Assembly: GCF_001913155.1 (NCBI RefSeq) | Contig: NZ_CP018760.1 | Coordinates: 620,001 to 684,000 of the forward strand | DNA: 64,000 nucleotides | Direction: 5' to 3' | From: Maribacter hydrothermalis | Lineage (GTDB): Bacteria > Bacteroidota > Bacteroidia > Flavobacteriales > Flavobacteriaceae | Part shown: positions 9,553 through 17,831 of the stretch, piece after piece | Layout: every line of letters starts with the position of its first letter | Numbering within the stretch: the first letter of the stretch is position 1 | Translations under genes and position numbers: made by a program | The notes under the pieces: generated by a model | Database searches by the model: none | What the model was told of the DNA's origin: nothing | What the model saw: the letters and a program-made list of their open reading frames with translations, nothing else

Positions 9553-9969
9553 TTAAAATAAAAAACTCTCAATAGCTAAATCGTAGCTTTTTAATCCAAA
9601 ACCAAGGATAACGCCACTAGCTGGTGCAGAAATGTAAGAGACATGTCTAAACTCTTCTCGCCTATGGGTATTGGAAATATGAACCTCAATCACCGGAGTT
9701 GTAACTGCTTTTACAGCATCACCAATACCAACTGAAGTATGGGTGTATGCCGCAGCATTTAAAACAATACCATCATATGTAAAACCTATTTCCTGAATTT
9801 TTGAAATTAGCTCACCTTCAATGTTAGATTGAAAATATTCTAGCTCAACATCTTTGAATTTAAATTGAAGTTTTGAAAAGTAATCTTCAAAAGTTTCGGC
9901 TCCATAGACCTCTGGCTCTCTTTTTCCTAAAAGATTTAAATTAGGGCCATTTATAATGATAATTCTCAT
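9553..9969 (-). CDS. aroQ: 3-dehydroquinate dehydratase, type II
   Basis: A 138-residue type II dehydroquinase, step three of the shikimate pathway. Key features are NGPNLNLLGKREPEVYG with catalytic Tyr22, NAAAYTHTS near 71-79, EVHISN with His97, and THRREEFRH with Arg104. Length is typical, though the C-terminus is slightly short. A consensus -7 box lies only 4 nt before the ATG, suggesting a leaderless transcript. Confidence 0.97.
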   Translation of the reverse strand: MRIIIINGPNLNLLGKREPEVYGAETFEDYFSKLQFKFKDVELEYFQSNIEGELISKIQEIGFTYDGIVLNAAAYTHTSVGIGDAVKAVTTPVIEVHISNTHRREEFRHVSYISAPASGVILGFGLKSYDLAIESFLF

Positions 9970-9973
9970 ATAT

Positions 9974-9981
9974 CAAAAATA
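9974..9981 (-). promoter_or_regulatory. consensus -7 box abutting aroQ, possible leaderless promoter
   Basis: Minus-strand TATTTTTG matches TAnnTTTG exactly. It ends 4 nt before the aroQ ATG, so the expected start of transcription would fall at or next to the start codon. A TTG lies 15 bp upstream, slightly closer than usual. Confidence 0.45.
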
Positions 9982-10006
9982 GCAATTGTTGACCTACAAA
10001 ACATAA

Positions 10007-10039
10007 AAAAAATAATGGACCTTTCATGAAACTGGGTCC
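10007..10039 (-). terminator. probable terminator of the 10103-10621 gene
   Basis: On the minus strand GGACC / GGTCC flank a 13-nt segment that contains the palindrome TTTCATGAAA, and the hairpin is followed by ATTATTTTTTTTA. It lies between the end of the outer-membrane gene and aroQ. Confidence 0.5.
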
Positions 10040-10102
10040 TCAGTGACTTTTTATATAAAAATGAACTTAATGAATTAAATATATTACGATTATTGTAGTA
10101 AA

Positions 10103-10621
10103 TTAACGACGCGTTCTATACTTTGGTTCAAAATTATATACAATACCAAGGGTTAAAGTATTCCATGAGGATTCTTCTAATTCAATAGCTGTATAAGAAA
10201 GGTTGACTTCTACACTAGAACTCATTAAAAATGCAATAGTTGGTCTATAATATAAACCACCTTCAACATTATCACTTACCCCAAAAGCATAACCTACGTT
10301 ACCACCAAATGAAAAATCGTTTGAAGTCCAAAAGCGCAAGCCTGCCGAAACTGGTGCAAATTGTACTGGTTTTAAATCACTACGTACTTCGAAAGACTGA
10401 AAAGTTTCTGCAAACCCATGAATAAAACCTACTGCAGGCCCAATGTCTACAATCTCCCCTAAAGGATACATATATGAGACATCTGCACCTACAACGACAC
10501 TAACTGCATCATTAAAATCATTAAACGGAAGTCCCGCTTGTATTCCCATCTTAAACCCTTCTTGGGCAAAAATCTGGCTCGTAAAAGTGGTCAATACTAT
10601 TAACAACAAGGTTTTTTTCAT
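10103..10621 (-). CDS. predicted outer-membrane beta-barrel protein
   Basis: With the start at the ATG at 10621 the protein is 172 residues: signal peptide MKKTLLLIVLTTFTSQIFAQ, then alternating hydrophobic/polar beta strands rich in Gly and Tyr, ending in a strand with Phe near the C-terminus. This resembles small OmpW/OmpX-like porin-fold proteins of Bacteroidota. An in-frame upstream start at 10705 was not used because it would begin inside the terminator hairpin of the preceding gene and would place 28 odd residues before the signal peptide. Ligand or role is not evident. It shares its general fold with the neighbour at 10739. Confidence 0.8.
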   Translation of the reverse strand: MKKTLLLIVLTTFTSQIFAQEGFKMGIQAGLPFNDFNDAVSVVVGADVSYMYPLGEIVDIGPAVGFIHGFAETFQSFEVRSDLKPVQFAPVSAGLRFWTSNDFSFGGNVGYAFGVSDNVEGGLYYRPTIAFLMSSSVEVNLSYTAIELEESSWNTLTLGIVYNFEPKYRTRR

Positions 10622-10692
10622 GCTTAATGTTATAAATTTCATTAGCATAGAACGCATTGAAACAGTAAATAGTATATAACAAAAGGGTATAA

Positions 10693-10717
10693 AAAAAGGG
10701 AACATAGTTCCCTTTTT
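10693..10717 (-). terminator. intrinsic terminator after the 10739-11200 gene
   Basis: Perfect 11-bp stem AAAAAGGGAAC / GTTCCCTTTTT with a 3-nt loop, A- and T-flanked on both sides, 22 nt past the stop of the minus-strand gene. Confidence 0.85.
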
Positions 10718-10738
10718 ACATTCAAAAGTATGTAACGC

Positions 10739-11200
10739 TTATTCAATTACATATCTAATACCAATACCAAAAGCACCTATTTCGTTAGTCAAATCTCCTA
10801 AACCAATAAAAGGTCTCCAATCAAAAGAAAATGCTAAAGGCACATTATTAATTTTATAATCAAGGCCTGCAACTGGTCTTAATGCAATTTCAGAACCTAT
10901 ACCGTCTCCAAATAATAAAATTGAAGGCCCCGCTCCAGCAAACCATTTAAGACCATCTGCACCAGAAATTGCACCATGGTACTCATAAAGCGCCGTAATC
11001 GTAGTTAATCCAGATTCGAACATTAGCTCTGCTTGCCCAGCATGCTCTTCTGCAAAAAAGTATTTGGCACTTGGCCCTACTAAAGTTGCGCCAGAAAATA
11101 CATCTAATCCTAAACCTGCTGCAAAGGTGTAATCTGATTGGGCATTTGAAACATTTGCCCCTAAAACCACAGCTACTACTAAAAATAATAATTTTTTCAT
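10739..11200 (-). CDS. predicted outer-membrane beta-barrel protein
   Basis: A 153-residue protein with signal peptide MKKLLFLVVAVVLGANVSNAQ and a Gly/aromatic-rich barrel-like body (LGLDVFSGATLVGPSAKYFF, FAGAGPSILLFG), ending GAFGIGIRYVIE. It is probably a small eight-stranded outer-membrane barrel. Function unknown. It has its own promoter candidate (11283-11311) and terminator, so it is monocistronic. Confidence 0.8.
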   Translation of the reverse strand: MKKLLFLVVAVVLGANVSNAQSDYTFAAGLGLDVFSGATLVGPSAKYFFAEEHAGQAELMFESGLTTITALYEYHGAISGADGLKWFAGAGPSILLFGDGIGSEIALRPVAGLDYKINNVPLAFSFDWRPFIGLGDLTNEIGAFGIGIRYVIE

Positions 11201-11282
11201 TTTGTTGTTTTTTAATGTTAAGTGTTATTCTAAAAAAGGATTGCTTTTTAAACTGACTTTAAGAAGTCGATTTAATGATTTG

Positions 11283-11311
11283 TAAATGTATTAATTTAAC
11301 ATTAAACCCAA
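11283..11311 (-). promoter_or_regulatory. candidate promoter (TTG-18-TACATTTA) for the 10739-11200 gene
   Basis: Minus-strand TTG and TACATTTA are separated by 18 bp, within the Bacteroidota spacing range. The -7 box matches seven of eight positions. It predicts a 5' leader of roughly 80 nt. Confidence 0.38.
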
Positions 11312-11371
11312 CATACCAGAAAACCAGTATTTAATACCATTTATACTTAATTATATAATAAATATAACAAT

Positions 11372-11379
11372 TATCTTTA
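11372..11379 (+). promoter_or_regulatory. -7-like box abutting xerD, possible leaderless promoter
   Basis: TATCTTTA (seven of eight of TAnnTTTG) ends 4 nt before the xerD ATG. No -33 TTG was seen at the right distance, so this rests on the box and its position alone. Confidence 0.3.
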
Positions 11380-11383
11380 AACC

Positions 11384-12286
11384 ATGAATTGGAAACATGC
11401 GCTAAAAGATTATACCGTATATCTTAAATTAGAAAGAGGTCTATCTAAAAACTCAATACAAAGTTACACACAGGATATTGAAAAATTAATGTTCTTTTTA
11501 AGTAGTAACTCTATAGCCGTGACGCCTCTTAAAATAGATAAAGAAATTGTTCAACAGTTTATTTATGATATTGCTAAAAATGTAAATCCAAGGTCACAAG
11601 CAAGAATAATATCAGGCCTTAAAAGTTTTTTTAATTATTTAATTTTTGAAGATTTACGAAACAACAATCCGTTAGATTTAATTGAATCCCCAAAAATAGG
11701 CAGAAAACTACCCGATACTCTTTCTGAAAATGAAATAGATAAATTGATTCAAGCAATTGATTTAAGTACCAATGAAGGAGAACGCAACCGTGCCATGCTT
11801 GAAACTTTGTATGGCTGTGGTCTTCGTGTATCTGAATTAATCGACCTTAAACTGTCTGACCTTTTTTTCGATGAAGATTTTATAAAAGTTACTGGTAAAG
11901 GTGACAAACAACGATTTGTACCCGTAAGTGATATTAACAAAAAATATATAAACATCTATAGAAACGAAATTAGGGTTCATTTAAAAATCAAAGAAGGATT
12001 TCAAGATATTTTATTCTTAAACAGAAGAGGTAAACAATTGACACGAGCCATGATTTTCACCATTGTAAAGAATTTGGCTGTTACAATTGGGTTACAGAAA
12101 AATATTAGCCCACATACTTTTAGACATTCTTTTGCTACTCATTTATTAGAAAATGGTGCCGACCTAAGAGCTATTCAACAAATGTTAGGGCATGAAAGCA
12201 TTACGACCACAGAAATATATATGCATGTAGATCGGTCGCATTTAGCAGAAGTCATGAACAATTTTCATCCAAGAAAAAATCATTAG
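11384..12286 (+). CDS. xerD: site-specific tyrosine recombinase XerD
   Basis: A 300-residue tyrosine recombinase that resolves chromosome dimers at dif with XerC. The SAM-like N-terminal core-binding domain (about 3-90) is followed by the catalytic domain. Catalytic residues are visible: Arg148 (GCGLRVSEL), Lys172 (GKGDK), His244 and Arg247 (HTFRH), His270 (LGHES) and nucleophile Tyr279 (TTTEIYMHV). Length and order match XerD rather than a phage integrase, and no att repeats or phage genes lie nearby. Its stop interlocks with that of the convergent gene (TTAG). Confidence 0.93.
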   Translation: MNWKHALKDYTVYLKLERGLSKNSIQSYTQDIEKLMFFLSSNSIAVTPLKIDKEIVQQFIYDIAKNVNPRSQARIISGLKSFFNYLIFEDLRNNNPLDLIESPKIGRKLPDTLSENEIDKLIQAIDLSTNEGERNRAMLETLYGCGLRVSELIDLKLSDLFFDEDFIKVTGKGDKQRFVPVSDINKKYINIYRNEIRVHLKIKEGFQDILFLNRRGKQLTRAMIFTIVKNLAVTIGLQKNISPHTFRHSFATHLLENGADLRAIQQMLGHESITTTEIYMHVDRSHLAEVMNNFHPRKNH

Positions 12287-12795
12287 AATTTCCATTTACT
12301 ACCAATAGTATACACTGCGGGCATTTGTAACTTAGTTTCACCAAAAGCGCCAATACTGGCATTGTTTAATTGAACATTGCTTCTTACCTCCAACATAAAA
12401 TTTTCACTAACATCATACCCAGCACCTGCCACAAAACCAAGACGATACGGAACAGGGGCTTTCCCTTCATCTTCGGTGGCTACTTCAACTTCCATTCCCG
12501 TAAATAAGTATAGCTTATGGTTTAAATAAAATTTACTAACAAAGTTTGTTCTAAACCTTTCCGTCAATAAATAAGTATCATAAAACCCTTGCAATTCTAA
12601 TTGAATTGATCTAGAAATTCCATATTGAATAGTAAATGACTTATGCACTTCTCCAATTGCACTAACTGGGTAAGCATGACCAGAAATATATAGTTCATTT
12701 ACTGATGAATTTGAAGATTGCGGTGGTTCTTCAATTGTTTGTCCTATTAAATTAAAAAAACATAAAAGGGTTACACCAAGAACCAATATTTTCAT
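12283..12795 (-). CDS. hypothetical exported beta-barrel-like protein
   Basis: A 170-residue protein with a signal peptide (MKILVLGVTLLCFFNLIGQ) and alternating beta-strand pattern ending in YTIGSKWKF, where the terminal Phe suits an outer-membrane barrel signal. No family is recognised. It sits alone between convergent xerD and a 113-bp spacer before ndh. It ends in a 4-bp overlap with xerD. Confidence 0.7.
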   Translation of the reverse strand: MKILVLGVTLLCFFNLIGQTIEEPPQSSNSSVNELYISGHAYPVSAIGEVHKSFTIQYGISRSIQLELQGFYDTYLLTERFRTNFVSKFYLNHKLYLFTGMEVEVATEDEGKAPVPYRLGFVAGAGYDVSENFMLEVRSNVQLNNASIGAFGETKLQMPAVYTIGSKWKF

Positions 12796-12908
12796 AGGAC
12801 AAATTCTAATTATAGAAAATAAAATCCTACAAAAGATATTTTAAAAATTATACATTCAGAAATAGTTCATTAAACTTTAACTCCATTTTAAAACTAATAG
12901 AATTATAT

Positions 12909-14201
12909 TTAATCTTTAAATTGACTATAATCTCTTTTAAAGGGTCTTATAATTAATCGTGCCTCACGATCAAACCTTATATAATTATACACCCAATTGA
13001 CAAAAACTACCATTCTATTTCTAAAACCGATAAGAAAGAACAAATGGACGAACATCCATACAAACCAAGCAAAAACACCTTGAAATCTATACCCTTTTAT
13101 GTCGCAAACGGCTTTATTTCTACCAACTGTAGCCATACTACCTTTGTCATTATAAACAAACGGTTCCATGGGTTTATGTTCTAGTAATTTAGTTAAATTT
13201 TGACCTAAAAGTTTGCCTTGCTGAATTGCCGGTTGTGCTACCATTGGGTGCCCATATGGATTTTCTTTTGTAGTCATACACGCAATATCCCCAATAGCAA
13301 ATATCTCAGGGTAGCCAATTACTTGGTTAAATTCATTAACATTAAGTCTGTTTCCACCTGCAATTACACCTTCGCCTTCCAAGCCTTTAATTCCTGCTCC
13401 TTTTACGCCTGCAGCCCAGACTACAGTGGCTGCTTCAAACTTTAATTCTGTTTTTGTGGTAACAGTTTTACCATTATAACCAGTAACACGAACTCCTTTC
13501 CAAACTTGAACTCCTAATTTTTCCAAAAAATCTTCTGCTTTTTTAGAAGCTTGAGCACTAAATCCTGGCAAAAGACAATCACCGCCTTGTACAATATTAA
13601 TTTGTGCTCTTCTAGTATCTAAATCAGGATAATCTTTTGGTAATATACCCTTTTTAATTTCAGCCAATGCCCCAGCTAACTCCACTCCTGTTGGGCCTCC
13701 CCCAACAATTACAAAATTCATTAAAGCATCTCGTTCATGATAATCATCTGTCAATAATGCCTGCTCAAAATTTTCTAAGATCAGACTTCTAAGATTCAGA
13801 GATTGCGGTATAGACTTCATTGACATTGCATTTTGCTCAATTTCCTTATTTCCAAAAAAATTAGTTTCGGAACCTGTAGCAACAACTAAATAGTCATAAT
13901 TTAATTCTCCAATACTAGTATTAATTTTTTTGGAAAAAGGGTCTATATTCTCAACTTCAGCTAATCTAAAATAAAAATTATCATACCCAATAAGAACCTT
14001 ACGTAAAGGATAAGCAATAGAATCTGGCTCTAAACCACCTGTAGAAACTTGATATAGTAAAGGTTGAAAAGTGTGATAGTTATTCTTATCTATCAATACA
14101 ACTTGTACTTCCTTCTTACTTAATTTTTTAGCTAAGGAAATTCCGCCAAAACCACCACCTATTATTACAATTCTAGGATAGCTTGAAAGTGGTATATTCA
14201 T
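12909..14201 (-). CDS. ndh: type II NADH:quinone dehydrogenase (NDH-2)
   Basis: A 430-residue, non-proton-pumping NADH dehydrogenase that feeds electrons from NADH to quinone at the inner face of the membrane. Visible are the FAD motif IIGGGFGG near residue 13, the NAD motif VGGGPTGVELAGAL near 165, and FAIGDIA near 300. The C-terminal region (FAWFVWMFVHLFFLIGFRNR) is amphipathic and hydrophobic, as in the membrane-anchoring tail of the family. A consensus -7 box lies 17 nt before the ATG. Confidence 0.93.
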   Translation of the reverse strand: MNIPLSSYPRIVIIGGGFGGISLAKKLSKKEVQVVLIDKNNYHTFQPLLYQVSTGGLEPDSIAYPLRKVLIGYDNFYFRLAEVENIDPFSKKINTSIGELNYDYLVVATGSETNFFGNKEIEQNAMSMKSIPQSLNLRSLILENFEQALLTDDYHERDALMNFVIVGGGPTGVELAGALAEIKKGILPKDYPDLDTRRAQINIVQGGDCLLPGFSAQASKKAEDFLEKLGVQVWKGVRVTGYNGKTVTTKTELKFEAATVVWAAGVKGAGIKGLEGEGVIAGGNRLNVNEFNQVIGYPEIFAIGDIACMTTKENPYGHPMVAQPAIQQGKLLGQNLTKLLEHKPMEPFVYNDKGSMATVGRNKAVCDIKGYRFQGVFAWFVWMFVHLFFLIGFRNRMVVFVNWVYNYIRFDREARLIIRPFKRDYSQFKD

Positions 14202-14218
14202 AATATTTTACTTGGGCG

Positions 14219-14226
14219 CAAAATTA
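14219..14226 (-). promoter_or_regulatory. consensus -7 box upstream of ndh
   Basis: Minus-strand TAATTTTG matches TAnnTTTG exactly and ends 17 nt before the ndh ATG. No clear -33 element. Confidence 0.42.
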
Positions 14227-14267
14227 AACAAATGTGTATCTACTTTAAAATAATATTCTGTTTTTAG

Positions 14268-14275
14268 TATATTTA
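14268..14275 (+). promoter_or_regulatory. candidate -7 box for the M20 amidohydrolase gene
   Basis: TATATTTA (seven of eight of TAnnTTTG) ends 25 nt before the ATG at 14301, the usual distance. Confidence 0.33.
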
Positions 14276-14300
14276 AGGTCTAACTCAAACAACACCTAAA

Positions 14301-15728
14301 ATGCAAAAAATCCTATCCCTATTTGTAGTAATGAGTATTTCCATTTCTACAATAAATGCACAAAAGAGCGAGAAAGATATTCTCAAAAATCTTGAACAAA
14401 AAAGCGAAGACTATGGAACTATAGCTCAAAATATTTGGGAATTAGCGGAAATGGGTTACCAAGAAGAAAAAAGCGCTGCTCTTTTGCAAGAAACATTACA
14501 AAATGCAGGTTTCACTATTAAAAAAGGTGTAGCTGGTATCCCCACAGCTTTTATTGCTGAATACGGTAGCGGTAGTCCTGTTATTGCCATTATGGGCGAG
14601 TATGATGCCCTACCCGGCCTTTCGCAAAAAGCGGTTGCCGAAAAAGAATCGGCTGGTAAAGCAGCAGGCCACGCGTGCGGACATCACTTGTTTGGAACAG
14701 CCTCTACAGCTGCGGCAATTTCAACGAAAGATTGGTTAGCAGCAAACAAAATGCAAGGTACCGTTCGTTTTTACGGAACTCCAGCTGAAGAGGGTGGATC
14801 CGGTAAAGTATATATGGTTCGTGAAGGACTTTTTAATGATGTAGATGTAGCTTTACATTGGCATCCTGGAGCGCAAAATGCAGCCAGTGCTGGTGCAGCT
14901 TTAGCTAATAAATCTGCAAAATTTAGATTTTATGGAGTTTCAGCCCATGCTGCTGCATCACCGGATAAAGGACGTTCTGCATTAGACGGTGTCGAAGCTA
15001 TGAATATGATGATAAATATGATGCGTGAGCATATACCTCAAGAAGCGAGAATTCATTATGTAATTACAGATGGTGGAAAAGCGCCGAACGTTATTCCTGA
15101 TTTTGCTGAGGTATATTATTACGCTCGTCACAACAGACGTGATGTAGTAATTGATATTTTTGACCGTATGGCAAAAGCCGCGGAAGGTGCTGCTTTAGGT
15201 ACAGGCACAACTATGGATTATGAAATGATCGGTGGTACTCATGAGCTATTACCAAACCTTACATTACAAAAAATTATGCATGACAATTTATCTAAAGTTG
15301 GAGGAATGGAATATACTACGGAAGAAAAGGTCTTTGCCGATAATATAGCAAAATCTTTAGGTCAAGATAAAGCAGACCTTGATACCGCTAAAAATGTACA
15401 ACCATATAAAACAGAGGCAAAAGCTTTTGGCTCCACGGATGTAGGTGATGTAAGTTTCACAGTACCAACTGTTGGTTTTAGTACTGCTACCTGGGTGCCT
15501 GGCACACCCGCGCATAGTTGGCAAGCTGTTGCTGCCGGCGGTACATCAATAGGTAACAAAGGAATGATGATAGCTGCAAAAACATTAACTATGACCGCCA
15601 TAGATCTATTCAAGGATAAAAAACTAATTGAAGCCGCTAAAGCTGAATTTTTACAAAAAAGAGGCGCGGATTTCAAATATATTCCGCTCTTGGGCAATAG
15701 GGCGCCAGCCTTGGATTATAGAAAGTAA
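14301..15728 (+). CDS. exported M20 family amidohydrolase (AbgB/IAA-amino-acid hydrolase-like)
   Basis: A 475-residue metal-dependent amidohydrolase with signal peptide (MQKILSLFVVMSISISTINAQ). Metal ligands of the M20D type are visible: EYDALPGL (Asp102), ACGHHLFG (Cys126, His128), the catalytic pair Glu163/Glu164 in PAEEGGSGK, and His186/His188 in ALHWHPG. The central dimerisation domain with GVSAHAAASPDKGRSALDG follows. The nearest known type is p-aminobenzoyl-glutamate hydrolase subunit B, but a periplasmic location suggests scavenging of N-acyl amino acids or peptides. It is monocistronic with a strong terminator. Confidence 0.92.
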   Translation: MQKILSLFVVMSISISTINAQKSEKDILKNLEQKSEDYGTIAQNIWELAEMGYQEEKSAALLQETLQNAGFTIKKGVAGIPTAFIAEYGSGSPVIAIMGEYDALPGLSQKAVAEKESAGKAAGHACGHHLFGTASTAAAISTKDWLAANKMQGTVRFYGTPAEEGGSGKVYMVREGLFNDVDVALHWHPGAQNAASAGAALANKSAKFRFYGVSAHAAASPDKGRSALDGVEAMNMMINMMREHIPQEARIHYVITDGGKAPNVIPDFAEVYYYARHNRRDVVIDIFDRMAKAAEGAALGTGTTMDYEMIGGTHELLPNLTLQKIMHDNLSKVGGMEYTTEEKVFADNIAKSLGQDKADLDTAKNVQPYKTEAKAFGSTDVGDVSFTVPTVGFSTATWVPGTPAHSWQAVAAGGTSIGNKGMMIAAKTLTMTAIDLFKDKKLIEAAKAEFLQKRGADFKYIPLLGNRAPALDYRK

Positions 15729-15748
15729 ATTTACATCGTAATAGATTT

Positions 15749-15784
15749 AAAAAGTGCCAAGTTAAACTTGAGCACTTTTTTTAT
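15749..15784 (+). terminator. intrinsic terminator after the M20 amidohydrolase gene
   Basis: Long hairpin: outer stem AAAAAGTGC / GCACTTTTT, continued inward by CAAGTT / AACTTG, followed by T residues. Confidence 0.88.
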
Positions 15785-15852
15785 GTTATTCTAAAATTAT
15801 TGTAACATATAAACCCTTTTAGAGACTAATCTTTTAGAACTACCAACCAAAA

Positions 15853-16347
15853 GTGAATAAAAAACTTGAACACAAATTTGTGACCGAGCTACAGGACAAT
15901 CAAAACATTGTCCATAAGGTATGTACGTTATATACAAACGACCGTGACTCTCATAACGATCTGTTTCAAGAAATTACAATACAATTATGGAAAGCATATC
16001 CCAAATTTAGAGGAGATGCTAAATTTAGTACTTGGATGTATCGTGTTGCTTTAAATACAGCTATAACCTTATATCGCAAGAACAAAAAACGAATTGATAC
16101 CGCTGATTATGAATCTATCATTTTTAAGGTAAAGGCAGATGAATATGATGAGACTGAAGAAATACAATTAAAACTAATGTATAAGGCCGTTAAACAATTA
16201 GGCGATGTTGATAAAGCTTTGGTCTTTTTATACTTAGAGGATAAAAATTATACCGAAATATCCGATACTTTGGGTATTTCCGAGGTAAATGCACGTGTGA
16301 AAATGAACCGTATTAAAACGAAATTAAGAACAATTTTGAATCCATAG
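15853..16347 (+). CDS. ECF-type RNA polymerase sigma factor
   Basis: A 164-residue sigma-70-family protein with only regions 2 and 4. Region 2 (about 30-75) carries DLFQEITIQLWKAYPKFRG then FSTWMYRVALNTA. Region 4 (about 120-160) has the helix-turn-helix YTEISDTLGISEVNARVKM. The start is taken as the GTG at 15853 because it gives a normal ECF N-terminus and there is no nearby ATG. A membrane protein gene begins 4 bp after its stop, so the two form a unit, probably sigma factor and its membrane-bound regulator. Confidence 0.9.
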   Translation: MNKKLEHKFVTELQDNQNIVHKVCTLYTNDRDSHNDLFQEITIQLWKAYPKFRGDAKFSTWMYRVALNTAITLYRKNKKRIDTADYESIIFKVKADEYDETEEIQLKLMYKAVKQLGDVDKALVFLYLEDKNYTEISDTLGISEVNARVKMNRIKTKLRTILNP

Positions 16348-16351
16348 GCGT

Positions 16352-17002
16352 ATGACGGATGAGCTGGAATTATTAAAAAAAGATTGGCAAAAGAAGGAAT
16401 TTAATGTTCCTAAACTTAGCTATGAAGATATTCATAAAATGATATGGAAGAAATCCTCCTCTATTGTAAGGTGGATACTAATCATTAGTATTCTAGAATT
16501 TCTGCTTCCACAACTTCTATATCTTTTACCTTCAATGAGAGAAGGTATGGAGATATATAAAAATATCGGAGTTGCTAATTATTTATTTGGACTTTCAATT
16601 TTAACTTATGGAGTTGCCATTTATTTTATATTTCAATTTTATCGAAGATTTAAAGAAATTTCTGTCTTAGACAACTCCAAAAATTTAATGCGTAAAATCA
16701 TTAGAACAAGAAGAACAGTTAAACACTATGTTATTTTTTCACTATCTATGATCATGGTGACCATAATTATTATGATTATTGGAGTTTATTTGAACGATAA
16801 TATTTCCCAAGCTTTTCCTGAGTTGAAAGATGGGTTAAAAAATGTGTCCAATGAAAAATTGAAAGTGACCGTTATGTTATCAATAGGTATTTTTGGAGTA
16901 ATACTTACCGTTTTTATGGGCGGAATTTACTTTCTCCTATACGGATTACTACTTAGAAAATTAAAGAAAAACTATAGCGAACTTAAGCAGTTAGAAATTT
17001 AA
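16352..17002 (+). CDS. four-helix membrane protein, putative non-classical anti-sigma partner
   Basis: A 216-residue protein with a charged cytoplasmic N-terminus of about 38 residues (ELELLKKDWQKKEFNVPKL) and four predicted membrane helices (about 39-58, 76-96, 126-147, 171-198). It has no zinc anti-sigma motif and no recognised domain. Its position 4 bp after an ECF sigma gene suggests that it binds and controls that sigma factor, but this is inference from context. Its stop interlocks with the convergent acyltransferase gene (TTAA). Confidence 0.72.
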   Translation: MTDELELLKKDWQKKEFNVPKLSYEDIHKMIWKKSSSIVRWILIISILEFLLPQLLYLLPSMREGMEIYKNIGVANYLFGLSILTYGVAIYFIFQFYRRFKEISVLDNSKNLMRKIIRTRRTVKHYVIFSLSMIMVTIIIMIIGVYLNDNISQAFPELKDGLKNVSNEKLKVTVMLSIGIFGVILTVFMGGIYFLLYGLLLRKLKKNYSELKQLEI

Positions 17003-17805
17003 GAATTTTTAAATTTACGTTGATTATTCTCTTCTTCATAGGCCAATAGATCTGCTTTAGAAATTACCTTTAAAAAAGAAGGGTGTTGTTCTATTGCGTA
17101 TTCTAGCTTTTCAATAATTGACTCTGAAGATTCATTTTCATAATCTATTTGCAATGGTTCTTTTATAACCATAGATTGCAGAATTCCCTTTTTCTTTATA
17201 CGTAATCCTTTTTTATCAAATGAACGCCTAAAACCATCAATTACAACAGGTACCACAACTGGCTTGTATTTCTTTATAATATGTGCGGTACCTTTTCTTA
17301 AAGGTTTCCAAGGCGTGGTTGTTCCTTGGGGAAAGGTTATAACCCATCCATCATTTAAAGCTTTACCTATATTAGAGATATCACTCATTTTAACCTGTCG
17401 CTTTACATCTTGCCCCTCTGCTCTCCATGTTCTTTCTACACTAACCGAACCAGCATAAGCCATAATTTTGGTCAGCAAACTTTTTTTCATAGTTTCGGCT
17501 GCCGCAACATAATACATGTTCAATTTTGGTTGCCATATATAACCTAAATTTTTAATGGAATCTTCACGTCCACTTAAACTTGCATTAAACACATGAAACA
17601 TGGCAACCACATCTGCAAAATATGTTTGATGGTTACTTACAAATAAAACATTTTTATCAGGCAAGTTTCGTATAATATCCGATCCTTCAATTTCTAACGT
17701 ATTAAAACGCTTATAACGCTGATGCGACAGCACGGCCAAAATACGAATTAGCCATTTTTTTATAAATAAATTATGCCCGAAAGGGTTTGTCTTAAATAAT
17801 CCCAT
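16999..17805 (-). CDS. lysophospholipid acyltransferase family protein (PlsC-like)
   Basis: A 268-residue acyltransferase. The catalytic NHxxxxD box is intact (NHQTYFAD, His59 and Asp65), as expected for 1-acylglycerol-3-phosphate acyltransferases that add the second acyl chain to phospholipids or related lipids. The motif usually read as FPEGTRS is FPQGTTT here (near residue 155), so the Glu and Arg that contact phosphate are replaced; the substrate may not be lysophosphatidic acid. It lies 26 bp downstream of the Nudix gene on the same strand. Confidence 0.85.
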   Translation of the reverse strand: MGLFKTNPFGHNLFIKKWLIRILAVLSHQRYKRFNTLEIEGSDIIRNLPDKNVLFVSNHQTYFADVVAMFHVFNASLSGREDSIKNLGYIWQPKLNMYYVAAAETMKKSLLTKIMAYAGSVSVERTWRAEGQDVKRQVKMSDISNIGKALNDGWVITFPQGTTTPWKPLRKGTAHIIKKYKPVVVPVVIDGFRRSFDKKGLRIKKKGILQSMVIKEPLQIDYENESSESIIEKLEYAIEQHPSFLKVISKADLLAYEEENNQRKFKNS

Positions 17806-17831
17806 AGAATGCTAAAATAAATAAATATGCA

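Noticed and set aside
10622..10705. Longer N-terminus for the outer-membrane gene starting at 10705
   Set aside because: It would start inside the terminator hairpin of the previous gene and put 28 residues before a clear signal peptide.
11384..12286. Phage or integron integrase
   Set aside because: Length, motifs and housekeeping surroundings fit chromosomal XerD; no att repeats, cassettes or phage genes are nearby.
16352..17002. Beta-carotene monooxygenase, a label some similar flavobacterial proteins carry
   Set aside because: No iron-binding histidine pattern or fold of that family is visible; it is a short four-helix protein.
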